From positions 33,046,001-33,110,000 of the forward strand of contig NC_088679.1 of assembly GCF_950023065.1 (NCBI RefSeq): a stretch of DNA of 64,000 bases, given 5' to 3'. A program made the translations under genes and the position numbers. Shown here one piece after another: positions 36,500-47,989 of the stretch. The notes under the pieces are model-generated. The model worked only from the letters and a program-made list of their open reading frames with translations, ran no database searches and had not been told where the DNA came from. This stretch comes from Planococcus citri. Lineage: Eukaryota > Arthropoda > Insecta > Hemiptera > Pseudococcidae. The number at the start of each line of letters is the position of its first letter. Position 1 is the first letter of the stretch.

Positions 36500-37663
36500 A
36501 TTATGTTAAAATTTCATTGTGCCCTACCAGGCTACCATGCGAGGCGTTTTTCGCAGACTTTAGTTAATACATACGACATACGTATGAATTGTATTGCACC
36601 CCTAAGTATGTGTTTATGACGCCAGTGTGTGGTATAGCCATTTTTATTGTATTTGAATCTAAAGCACACTATGGCTCCTTTGTGCAACTGGATAGTTGAA
36701 ATAAACACACATTTGACACATTCGGAATCGGAGTGAGAGTGGTGTTCCTTGCCAACCTGTAAAAAAAACTTCGCATCAAAAAATTTTTGGAAATTGGAAG
36801 TTTCAAGCTTCACTTTTGTATTGTATACCGCAGAAAAAATTCAAAATACACCTTTTCTAAAATTATAGACCCCTGTGTGGAAAAAACTGAATTTTTTATG
36901 CCGCAAAAATTCCGGCCTTTAATTTCTAGATCACTTTTTGCCAGTTAAACGGTAGACTACGATGGAAAAAATGCACTTCGAGACCTATCAAGACATCAAA
37001 TTTTAGACAATTCGGTATTTTTGCATGCCCTTTTTGATCTGATTTTGTTTGCACCAATAATTTTTACTGGTTCAGATATTTTTCTTGTTGATGAAGCTTG
37101 CTAACAATGCTTGCTAAACATTTAAGCGTTCATAGAAAACACATTTTAAGAGTTAATTCCTTTCTTTTATTCCATATTTTCTATTCAAGTTTTTGGATAT
37201 TTAAAAAAAAACTTGAATTTTCGAATCTTTATACTTTTTTTATTAATTGGTTGTTCGTTATGATTAGGTAGCTATCTTTTTAAAAAAATGAAAAAAAAAA
37301 TGACTAAGTACAAAGAACTGAATAAGTATTAACAAAAAAATTTGTAGGTAATAAGTAGGTAGATAATATTCGAGTGTGCTGTATATCATTTTTTCTACTT
37401 TTGCTTCTTTTTAATTTTGTCAATTGTTTCTGAACCATCACCAATCAGTTCGGTAGATCAAAAGTAGAGCAGTTACAGACCAAAGTTCAGCTTTCTACGA
37501 GTATAATCAAAAATATTGTATTATCTACATACATACCTATTTCGTTTTGCAAAAGTAGGCAAGTTTGAATTTTCGAAAATTCGTCAAAAAATCAAAGAAT
37601 GAAATACAGTTTGAATTTTTTTTGAAAATTTTTGTAGGTACAATATTTTTAGATATTCTTTCG
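36500..37663. other. Copy-2-specific 1.16-kb segment, no gene seen
   Basis: The segment interrupts the collinearity of the duplication copies between a G-run (about 36490) and the phrase TTTCGCTTTTTCTCGGTGCTGA (cut here for length; it resumes at about 37664). It shows no terminal repeats or coding frame that I recognise. It may be an insertion in copy 2 or a deletion in copy 1. Confidence 0.5.
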
Positions 37664-38254
37664 CTTTTTCTCGGTGCTGAGTGAAATGCCATTTTTGAAA
37701 GCACCTAAACAGATCTCAAAAATGTTATCCATTAAATTTCTTATTTAGGTATTTAAGGAGCTTACATGAAACATCTAAATAAATATAAGACTACCTATTT
37801 CAAATATTATTGTGACTTCATATTTTTCTATTTCAGTGCATAAATTTTGTAAAATTTTCTAAATTTTTCGAAGTAACAAATGTAAAAAAGAACCCATAAC
37901 ATTTATCCCTTTAGTTTATAAATAGGCAACTTGTACAGAATTTGAAAACATGCCAAGAAAAGTTGGTTGTGAATTTCATCCAACCAGGACCGGTTTTAAG
38001 GGGGGATTGAGGTGAACCGTGAAAATCCTCCCTCGTCCATCGAGCCCAATTTTTATTTTGAAAAACCATTTTTGATGACAAAAATTAATTATTTCCCAAG
38101 CATATTGGCGCTCTTATTGTGTCTTTCTTTTATTTGGGCACATATCACTTCATTTTTTCATCTTTTTTGAGTGGAAGAGGTTTTTTTTTCTTTCTCAAGC
38201 CTATACATTATAGCTGTATTCATACGCTATTTACTCGAAAGCAGTTTTTTGCCA

Positions 38255-38905
38255 ACAGGTGTACAATGGCAAACAATTCGAGCTCCATAATACAATTTTT
38301 CATAGCCTTTGAGCACTCGAGAGGAAAAAGCGATGGGCATCATTAATTTCTGACCATTTTTGATTTTCCTCTTGCTCTTGCATAACTACCCCGGCGATAG
38401 CTTTCATCCTGGCATCTGTGTAAACAAAACACGGTTTCGAGAAGTTAGGGTAGGTCAGCATTGTTTCTTGAGCATGTTCTTGTTTGAGAGAGCTTCAAAA
38501 TTTCTTTCTCGTTCAAGAATCCAGAAAAAATCTTTCGTTGATGAGGTTATCTGGTACAAAATGATGCACACAATTCGCTGATCTTGGATATGAAGTCACA
38601 GTACGTAGTATTGAAACATACCCAAGAAAGATTGAAGACCGTGAATATCTCGAAGTATCTCAAAATTGAGTCAGGATCAACTTGAACACCTTCTTCAGAG
38701 AAAATCATCCCAAGATACTTGATTTTTGAGTTTAGCACCACTTGGATTTTCGCAAATTGAGAGTCATTCCAGCTTTTTTGACTTTCTTGAGAAAAATATG
38801 AATGTGTTCTAGATGTTCACGAAGTGTTTGAGAATATTTATGATGATATCATCGACGTAAACACCAGCAAATTCTTCGCAGCATTTCAATACCAATAATA
38901 GTGCA
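38255..38905 (-). pseudogene. Decayed Ty3/gypsy pol fragment (reverse transcriptase to RNase H)
   Basis: Read on the minus strand, the order is that of a Ty3/gypsy polymerase. First comes AGVYVDDIII (catalytic YVDD at 38859-38848), then EHLEHIHIFLKKVKKAGMTLN, then KIKYLGMIFSEEGVQVDPD at about 38720, then the RNase H start NFSKPCFVYTDA (about 38440) and a phrase like AFFSRVLKGYEKLYYGA (about 38300). The frame shifts at least twice and contains stops, so it is a dead remnant. It abuts the right end of the segmental duplication and is not the same element as the one at 54646, which lies on the other strand. Confidence 0.75.
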
Positions 38906-39334
38906 CAGATGAACGCAGCTAACGAATCAAAAGAGATGGCAAAATTACTAGCATGCTTTTTGACCCAATTATCCCCCTTCAAAGAAAAATCTTGGTACCG
39001 GCACTGATATGTAGGTACCTAAGTACCTATCTATAGCCAAACTATATAATTATGTTTTTAATGAAAACGAATTAGTAGGTATTTACTCGTTAAGAAACTT
39101 ATCTATTTAATTTTGTTGTTCTTTTTCTATAACTTGACTGATAATACTTGTTTGTTACCGAATAAGTAAATAAAACACGATTTTTATGAAATATAAAAAT
39201 GCAAATAGATAAGAATTGAATACCTCTGCATACAGATAGTGTCAAAATTATTGTGTAATATTGTTCAGTGTAGTGTGGATTTACAAACTAGAACCATATA
39301 GGCCTACAAGTGATTTTGGAAGTAGTGCATCATA
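38906..39334 (+). other. Upstream region of CE-C
   Basis: Non-coding, AT-rich. TATAAAAA occurs near 39193, and an arthropod initiator-like TTCAGTGT lies near 39264, about 70 bases before the start codon. The two are too far apart to be a standard TATA/Inr pair, so the transcription start is uncertain. Confidence 0.35.
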
Positions 39335-42300
39335 ATGAACAGATTTTTAGTTTTGATTTTGTTAGCAGAAAGTTTCATCGGTTCCGATTCAAATAATATT
39401 CCCAAAGTTCACTTGAATGATGGCGTAGTAACTGGAACGATTTACCAGACTGTTTATGGACGCAGTATTTACGGATTTTTCGGTGTACCATACGCTGCCC
39501 CTCCAATAGGTGATAATCGATTCGAGGTATCGTATTTTTTAAAATAATTCTCAGATTTTGGGAATACTCCTACCAATGAATTATTCTCTGTAACTAATTG
39601 AAGGGGAAAATCCATTTGAAAAAATCTCAGTCGCGTTTTCAACTAGGAAAATGGATGTCAACACTTCTTAAAATGAGATAAATTTCGGTTTGATCATTTT
39701 TTTTTATAAACGTAACATTTGAATAGCCAGGCTACAAGATACTTACCTATTGAATTTTTTTTTTTTTTTTTCAAATGAAAATATAATTCGGGATAAGGAT
39801 AGGATACTCCTAATAAACCCTACTCAACTGTAAAATCACAAGTATGTAATAAAAGCTGCCGAATTCTATTCGAAGGCGTAAAATTGTTTACCTGTTCCAG
39901 TCGCCTAAATCGGTGAAACCCTGGATCGGCGAATGGAATGCTACAATTCTACCGACTCTTTGCTTACAATATACTCACATTAATTATGCCATTGTAGGAG
40001 AAGAAGATTGCTTATATTTGAATATTTACACTCCTGAAGTAAGCAAAATTTCTCCTCAACTGATTACTAACACCTTAAGCTATCTGAATAATATTTTCAC
40101 ATCTGTTTTACATTTGATGTATCAGTTACCCAGTGAAAAATCAAAATTACTCAATGTCGTTGTATATTTTCACGGCGGAGCCTTCATGTTTGGAAGTGGA
40201 AACGAAAAAAAAGCAGATCATTTACTCAAACAAAATGATATCGTTTACGTAAGCGTCAATTATCGCGTTGGAACTTTAGGTTTCCTCAGCACCGGAGACG
40301 AAATAATTCCAGGAAATTTCGGTTTGAAAGATCAAAGTAAAGCTTTACAATGGATCAGATCGAATATCGCTAATTTTGGCGGCAACCCTTCTCAAGTCAC
40401 CATTACTGGAATGTCAGCCGGAGGTGCCAGCGTCCATTATCATTTTCTGTCACCGATGAGCGAAGGTAGCTGTATATTAATCCATTCATCTCGCATATGA
40501 ATTTTACATCGTTTTAAGAATAGGTACCTTATTGGATTTTTACTCGCTCGTACGTACAATTTGAATTATAATAGGTTTATTTCAACGAGGCGTATCTCAA
40601 AGTGGATGTACTCTGGTATCGTGGGCGCAACCTAAAAATGTCCCAGAAAAAAGTAAACGTTTGGCTAATTTACTCGGTTGTCCCACTCATTGCACCAAAC
40701 AAATGCTTAAATGCTTGAAAGCGAGACCGGCTAGAAGAATCGTCGAAAGCGTCAAAGAATTTATGGTAATGAGGAAATTCGTTATATTTGTACCTTCTTC
40801 GTGAGAGGTTTCAAGTCATGATAAACACATTCATCATATCGTACTTGTACTATAGCCTTGGCGGTATAACCCATATTCACCTTTTGGGCCTGTTGTCGAA
40901 CCACCTGGACCAAAAAGTTTCCTATCGGAAAAACCGATCGATATAATTCGTCAAGGTAAAGTGAAAAATATCCCTTGGTTGATCAGTGTAACCGAAGATG
41001 AAGGACTATACCCAGTTGCAGGTATATATACTTTTAATACATGATATTTTATAAGTTGGATGACAGACTTTTGAAAAAGTTCAATAAAAATTAAAAAGTT
41101 ACCTATGTTTAGAAACGAGTAAAAAGATTTAAAATAAACATCCCTGATGGCTTTTGATATGTACTTATAATCTATCCACAGATTTTCTTTATGATGACCA
41201 GCTAATGAAGGAAGTGGATGAAAACTGGAATAACATAGCTCCTCACTTAATGGATTATAATTATACAGTTGCTCCAGAACTTATAAATTCAGTCAACGAA
41301 CAAATTCGTCAACACTTCTTAGGAAATGAAAAAATTTCACCAGCTAATTACAAACCTTTAACAAAAGTAAATTAATTCATGTCGTTTTCTAAAGACTTGA
41401 AACGTTTCCCGACACCGACCTATTTTACATTGTAATTTTTTGTTAAATGTTACAGCTGGTGGGAGACAGGCTATTCACTGCTTACATTGAATTTGCTATT
41501 CGAGAACAAGCAAAATTTAATTCTGCTCCAATTTATTATTATAAATTTAATTACAGGGGCAAATATAGTCTTTCTGAATTTTATTCCAACAGACGTGAAA
41601 ATTGTGGTCCGTATTAAATCCACAAGTAATTTCATGTAGGTACCTACCTAATTTAAGGATGAAAAATATTTAATTCTTATGGGGTTTTTGCAGGAGTCAG
41701 TCATGGAGACGACCTGCAGTATGTTTTAAAGGTATCTTATGGACATCCTCATGAAGAAGCTACCGATCAGAAAATGGTGGATTTTATGCTTAATCTTTGG
41801 TTATCGTTCATCGATTCCGGGTAATAATTACATATTCATTATTTATTACCTACCTAATCAGTACCTAATCATTATGGGTAGCATTCTTTCATCGAAAGTA
41901 ACATTTCTAAATTTAAATTTGGAATATTTCAATTTTTTTAAAAATTGTACCTACCTACCTACCTCCGTTCCAAATTTTCAAGTATGAAAAATGTGAGGAG
42001 GTAAACGGACATCAATGTGTAGAATCCGAAGAAAAAAATATGGCACACAAGTTTTGATTAAGGAGAAGACTGAGGAGTTATGAGATCGAATTTAAATGCG
42101 CTAGGTCTACGATTTTATTACTAATCTACTTTATAAATTTTGAATTCTGGTAAAAATTAGTAGCGCTTTTGCTCTCAGGGGTATTGAGAAGCAATTTAGT
42201 AAATCAATCTGTTTAAAAATTAATAAATAAATACCATTTTAAAAAAAAAACAGTGAAAAAGGTCTCTATGATTTTTTTTATATTTTTAAATGATGGCTTT

Positions 42301-43478
42301 CAACTTTATACTCATTGTTAGCTGAACTCTTCGTCATATTTTGAGCTTTTCAAATTTTGATGATTGATTTTTTATTCTTTATTAATTATTTTCTTCGAAA
42401 TTTAAAACAATAATTAGCCATCATTTTTTACAAAAATTTGGCTAAAAAAAACAATTTTTTCAATTTTAGCCAGTTTGGAAAGTAAGAGGATTTTCAAACT
42501 GACATCCTCTGATTTGAACAAAGACAAAATGGACCAGAAGAGTACGTCCTGAAACTCCTATATCCAAAACTTTAAATGTTGAAGTTCATTTTTGGATTTT
42601 TGGAGAATTTTAAAAATTTTAGAAATTAAAAAAAAACTGCTTTTATGGCGATTTTTCAACTTTTTTTATTGTCACATGGACTTTTGTTTTCAAATAAAAC
42701 GACTGAAACAGGCTTCAGTAAGTTTATAAAAGATGTAGGTAAAAAAAATGGTTGAAAAAACTACCTCGATTTTTAATCAATCAACCCTTTCATCTCCTCA
42801 AAAAAAATATCGAAAAATAAAATGTAAAATTTCTTGAAAAGTCAACTGACAACCAACTCCTTTCGCAACGATTATGGTGAAAATTTGAGTAAAACTCAAG
42901 TAGGATCCAATCGATCAAAATCTGAACCAACAAAATTTGACTCGACAGGACAAGTTTACATACTTCATGCAAAAATTGAGTAAAACATAGTAAGACTCGA
43001 CTTCCTTCATCATTTTTTTTTCAATTTTTTGTCGTTTTTAAAGTTTTTTTTTAGTTTGGTTGACTTTCAGCGATTTTTTAAAAAAATACACTAATTTTTG
43101 TTATTTTTAGATTGACTCCCAGGCCTCATCCCTCAGCCTAAAATAAGATATCAATTTTAAAAAATTGATTTTTTTCTCATCTTTTTTTGTATTTACCTAC
43201 CCTCAACTTAAAAACATTCTCATAGAGAAAATAAAAAAGGACCATTTAATAATTCAACATCTGAATTTTTTCATTTCAGGAAACCTCAAATAGAAAATAT
43301 CTCGTGGTCTCCGGTTTCAAAAACTCCGGCAAAAGATGGAATCACGTATTTGCAAATAAATTCTCCTTTCGATGCGAGAATAGAAAATAGCAAAGATACG
43401 AGCGTATTTGACTTTTGGAATTCTTTATTGCACGAATATGATGTACAAGACGAACCTCTACGAGGAGACGAATTATGA
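39335..43478 (+). CDS. CE-C: secreted/ER carboxylesterase, catalytic residues intact
   Basis: Type-B carboxylesterase: ester hydrolysis by a Ser-Glu-His triad. Exons: 39335-39526, 39901-40038, 40126-40465, 40575-40765, 40856-41021, 41182-41366, 41456-41606, 41694-41820, 43280-43478 (1689 nt, 562 aa, usual family length). Hydrophobic signal peptide (MNRFLVLILLAESF). GVPYAAPP, EEDCLYLNIYTPE, oxyanion HGG (126-128), NYRVGTLGFL, nucleophile GMSAG (Ser207), EDEG (Glu336) and GVSHGDD (His458) are all present. The protein ends RGDEL, resembling an ER-retrieval signal. The intron that splits exons 3 and 4 in the other three esterases is missing here. Intron 2 (87 bp) has no in-frame stop. The intron 7 donor is an unusual GTCCGT. 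The last intron is 1.46 kb. Poly(A) signal AATAAA at 43515-43520. The physiological substrate is unknown; detoxification or hormone-ester roles are typical of relatives. Confidence 0.92.
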
Positions 43479-44384
43479 ATCATGGGTTATTGACTCAATT
43501 TTTCGTACTGACAAAATAAATTATACTCAATTTAAATTACATTATACCTATTATTGTTGAATTCTTCGCAAATAATCCGGATTATTTCATTATTCTTTTA
43601 TAAAACCTAATTTAGATGCAATGCAATGTGGTGAATAAATAAACTAAGTATTAGATAAAGTTGTACTCAATTTAGCTAGTTAATTCGACCATTTATGGTG
43701 TCCAAAGATTATCTTTCCATTATTTCAGACAAATAATACTGTGTTTGGATTTAGTTACCTTAATAAATAGAAAAAAATACTTCTTTTTTATTGATATCTT
43801 TATTCACCATACCTACTTATCATTTGAAAATTGGTTCCATTTGAATACATGTTTTTTATACGATAAGGATTTATTTTTCTCTTTGATTAAAATCTATGAC
43901 ATTAAAAAATAAAACCAGATTTTTGAAATTCTATTCTAATCCTTCAAACAATAGTTCGGTATTCATCACATATTCCACAAAAAAATATATATATAGGAAC
44001 CTTTCAAGTTTCAACATTTATCCAATAAAATTTGCGTACTTTCCTACAACTAACTATCTCATCATTTATCCTTAAATATGAGTCATATTTTAATTTATTG
44101 CTGACTAGTCGAGTCTCCATAATTCAAAATTTTCAAATAGAACGTCTTTTATATGCATATCTTAATAGCGACAGATAAGGGTCAAATAATTTACGAAAAA
44201 CTATACTCGTAAGTTCGATAGCATATAGGTACCTATTCAATTTTTATCTCTACAAGCAACAAGGTTGCGAAATTATCCATCTGTATCACAACTTATTTAC
44301 CTAGGTATCTACAGCTTACGGTGATATAAGGTTTTGTCGTAGAAAAAAGACCACCAGTAGTAAAAAACCAAACATATTCCAACC
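43479..44384 (+). other. Intergenic region between CE-C and CE-D
   Basis: It holds the short CE-C 3' UTR with AATAAA at 43515-43520, then AT-rich DNA that should include the CE-D promoter. No additional gene is visible. Confidence 0.6.
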
Positions 44385-47300
44385 ATGTTTGTTTCGTTGT
44401 ACAGTATAATATCGCTGCTGTGTTTTATCAATTTGGTAATTTGCAATTCCCAACCACAAGTTACCATTCCTTCAGGAACTGTAAGTGGAATTGATATAAC
44501 TTTATCAAATGGCAAAATAATCCAAGCGTTTCTTGGAATACCATATGCACTTCCGCCTGTGGGAGAAAATAGATTTGAAGTAAGTGAATAGGTACCTATA
44601 CTTATCTACACGTGTAGTATCAATTCAGGGACACAGGTGACTGGTAGGAACAGGAAAATATCAACATATAAAAACTATTCACACAAAATGGGAGCTAAAA
44701 AGATGAAGCAATAATGAAGCTCCTGGCTGTGTACCTTTAATGTTGAATATACCTTGAGAACTTTCCAACTGAAACCATTCAAAATGTGATTCAATCAATT
44801 CAATAAAGGCTACAAATCGTCTTGCTCTTAGTTGAACTCTATAAAAATAAAGCAGTTGACGATTTTCAATAAAAATATTTTTCAAATTCAGGAACCAAAA
44901 CCGTACGATAAATGGGAAGGCATATGGAATGGATCAACATTTTCAAGATCCTGTATGCAATTCTCTTTACTAAGCGATCCATTGGAAGCTGTAACAGGAG
45001 AAGAAGATTGCCTTTACCTGAATATCTTTACACCAAAGGTAGGCTCACCTGATCTTCTTGGACCTGAAATTGCCTAATCCTCACCCTATTCAAAAATCTC
45101 TTTCACTAGTTACCTCAAAGTTCGACTCAACCTTTGAACGACGTAATTGTATTCCTTCATGGTGGTAGTTTCATGTTCGGAAGTGGTAACTACGTCATAC
45201 CAGATTATTTGCTCGCGATGCACGATGTAGTCTTCGTTTATATAAATTACCGATTAGCTATGTTTGGTAAAATAAACTTAAAAAGATTATAAAAAATCGT
45301 ATTCAGATGAAGCTACTCGCGATCAACGAGCTTAATAAAATTTAAAAAGGATTTTATAGCACCGACGACGACGTGGTACCTGGTAATAATGGATTGAAAG
45401 ATCAAATAATGGCGCTTCGATGGATACAGCGAAATATAAATAAATTTGGTGGTAACCCTAGAAGTGTGACTTTGGCAGGAAATTCGGCTGGATCAGCGAG
45501 CGTGCATTTTTTGCTATTATCAGAGCTAGGAAAAGGTCAAGTTTGTGTGGTTTACTCGTAATTACTTGTACAATGCCCGTGAAATTAATCGAATTAAATT
45601 TTTTTGTTCGTAAATTGACTTATTTTGCAGATTTATTTCATAAGGCAATAATGACCAGTGGAACGGTTCTACAACCTTGGCTGTTATTAGGTAAAAGCGT
45701 ATCTGCTATCAGTAGAAAACTAGCGTCGATAGCTGGCTGCCCTACGAAATCTACAAGGTCAATGGTGGATTGCTTGAAGACTAGACCGTCTATGAAACTT
45801 GCCGATTCGTTTAGAAATTTTCAGGTAGGGGTTCTTTTGAATGACCTTGATTGATTCCTCTATCAAAAAAAAGTAACTTAATCCAGAGCAATGCTTTAAA
45901 ATTTAAAAAATGAAAATTTCAGCAGATTCTAATTTAACTTTTGAAGTTTTGAAGGTAGGTAGGTAAGTATTAAAAATTCCCTACCAAAATGGGCTATCTG
46001 TGAAGTTAATTTAGCAAAAAATATATCATTTTTGTTATGTCTTATAGTTATACCAAATTGAAAGTTTTTTTTGTTCTTCGTCAAAAGTTACACCAGAAGT
46101 AATGTTCAAAGCCAAAAAAAGATCAATTAAAATGTTTTTCGAAAAAATTTGTAATTTTTTGATTTTTTTCCCCAAAATTTTTACTTTTTTGTAATTCCTT
46201 TAATTTTTGAAATAGACCATTTTGGTAGGTTAATATGTATCTTTTTTCGTTTAAATATCACAAAATTTTTAAAAATTTATACCTACGCATGAATCTGTAG
46301 AAAAAAAGTATTTCATTCTACAAAATAATATTCACAATTCAGCTATTTTATATTTTTCAAATATCGATAAAAATTAAAACGTCAACATGTTTTTTTTTAT
46401 TTAAGTATTTTTATTTTTTGTAGCGAAAACAAATTTTGAACTAGCTAATAGCACATTGAAATTCAAAAAAAGTAGTGAACAAGGATAAGTAGATACTTAC
46501 CTAGGGAAATCATGCAGCTTAATTCAATTTTTAAAAATTGAGTGAATGATGAACAGCTTCCATTGTTTTGATTACCTATATTTTCAGATTTGGAGACATT
46601 TAGGATATTTATTTGGACCAGTCATTGAACCTCCAGGAAGAAACAGAGTACTTCAAGACGATCCTTTGGTATTGATAAGAAATAAAAAGGATACCATACC
46701 TTGTTTAGTCAGTGTTGTTCAAGATGAAGGATTTGTTGGACTGAACAGTAATGTTTTTATCATCCCGAAAATTTTGAGGTACAAGCAGGTATTTATAAAA
46801 ATGGATATCGTGCTTAAATTTGAAATTATTTCAGATTTTATAAATAATGAACGGATACTCGAAGAATTAGACAATAACTTCAACGCGATTGCTCCTTATA
46901 TGTTGTTTTACTTCCACAAATTACCTGAAAATCAGTATTCTAAATTTGCTGATAAAATACGTCAACACTTTTTCCATAATCAGTCCATCATTTCGGATGA
47001 AAATTACCCAAAATTGATTCAAGTAAAGAAAATTCTCATTTTTTTGTTTTTTATTAGAAGGCAAATAGCTTTAATTTACGTGAAGTAAATTTCAGATGCT
47101 CGGAAATCGTTTAATAACTTCAAATGTTGAATTTGTTATTAGAGAACATACTGAACATAATTTTGGGCCAATTTACTATTCTGTATTCAATTACAGTGGT
47201 GAACATAGTATACTAAAATTATATGCTGAACCTACATCCAAAAGAGGTTAGTGAATTCCCAGGGGAAAATATTGCATAGATCTGTTAGATAATGATAAGG

Positions 47301-47989
47301 AAATATTCCCTCTTTGAGCACATCTTGGAGCAAATGCACGAATTTTGGCAACGCTATTCGTCTGACCTGTTTGATTGATTTTGAGTAGACCTATTTAAAT
47401 CTGTTTAATTAGATCTGATGAGCTCAAAATTTTGATCTCACCAAGACCGGATCAGATCTAATCATTTTCCCTTGGTGATTCGATGGGTTGTATTGTATGT
47501 ACTTATTTCTATGAAATTAATCAACGATGGAATTACAGTTTTAGGAGTGAGTCACAGTGACGATATGATATACCTCATGAGAAGTACTTTTCTTGATAAT
47601 AAATTGAGAAGGCCGGAAGACATGAACGTTAGCAAATTGATGGCAAATATTTGGGCATCGTTTGCTAAATCGGGGTAAATTATCTGCTAATTATGTACAA
47701 TGTTTTTTATTGGTATATTTTGTAAGGAGTCATAAAATGATTTTATTATAATAATCGAATAATTTTCTTATTTTATTACAGCAAACCTGAAATTAATACG
47801 ACGAATTTGACTTGGCCAGCTGTTTCCCATGTTCATAAAAAGGGTATAGCGTATCTTAGAATAAACTCAGCTGACGATTTGAAAATTCAGTACCGGTACT
47901 CAAATGATCAGAAAGCATTCAATTTCTGGAACAACAGTTTGAATGAATTTACAAGTTCAAGTCAGAAAAGAATCAACGACGAATTTTAA
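44385..47989 (+). CDS. CE-D: secreted/ER carboxylesterase, catalytic residues intact
   Basis: Ten exons: 44385-44579, 44892-45038, 45110-45266, 45350-45535, 45631-45824, 46588-46747, 46835-47022, 47096-47246, 47545-47674, 47782-47989 (1716 nt, 571 aa). An N-terminal signal peptide (MFVSLYSIISLLCF) precedes GIPYALPP, EEDCLYLNIFTPK, oxyanion HGG (131-133), NYRLAMFG, GNSAG (Ser212), QDEG (Glu340) and GVSHSDD (His463). Exon 4 is placed at the upstream AG (45349) because only that restores the conserved FYSTDDDVVPGN phrase; the nearer AG at 45359 breaks the phase. The exon 4 donor is a weak GTCAAG. Intron positions match CE-A/B exactly, so the four genes are paralogues; CE-C is the nearest in sequence. 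The C-terminus is INDEF, a poor match to ER-retrieval signals. No close poly(A) signal was seen. Confidence 0.92.

Larger units (their letters stand above)
30876..38240. repeat. Segmental duplication, copy 2 (contains CE-B)
   Basis: Same-orientation repeat of 20981-30535. It differs from copy 1 by shorter intron-4 filler (about 33800-34635 here) and by an extra 1.16 kb at about 36500-37663. The copy begins with a fragment of the ABCA 3' end, showing that the duplicated unit spanned the ABCA/esterase junction. A tandem array produced by unequal exchange is the simplest explanation. Confidence 0.9.

Noticed and set aside
45358..45360. Nearest AG before the CE-D exon 4 conserved region, used as acceptor
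   Set aside because: It leaves the wrong phase. The AG at 45348-45349 keeps the frame and restores the conserved FYSTDDD segment and the same exon length (186) as CE-A.
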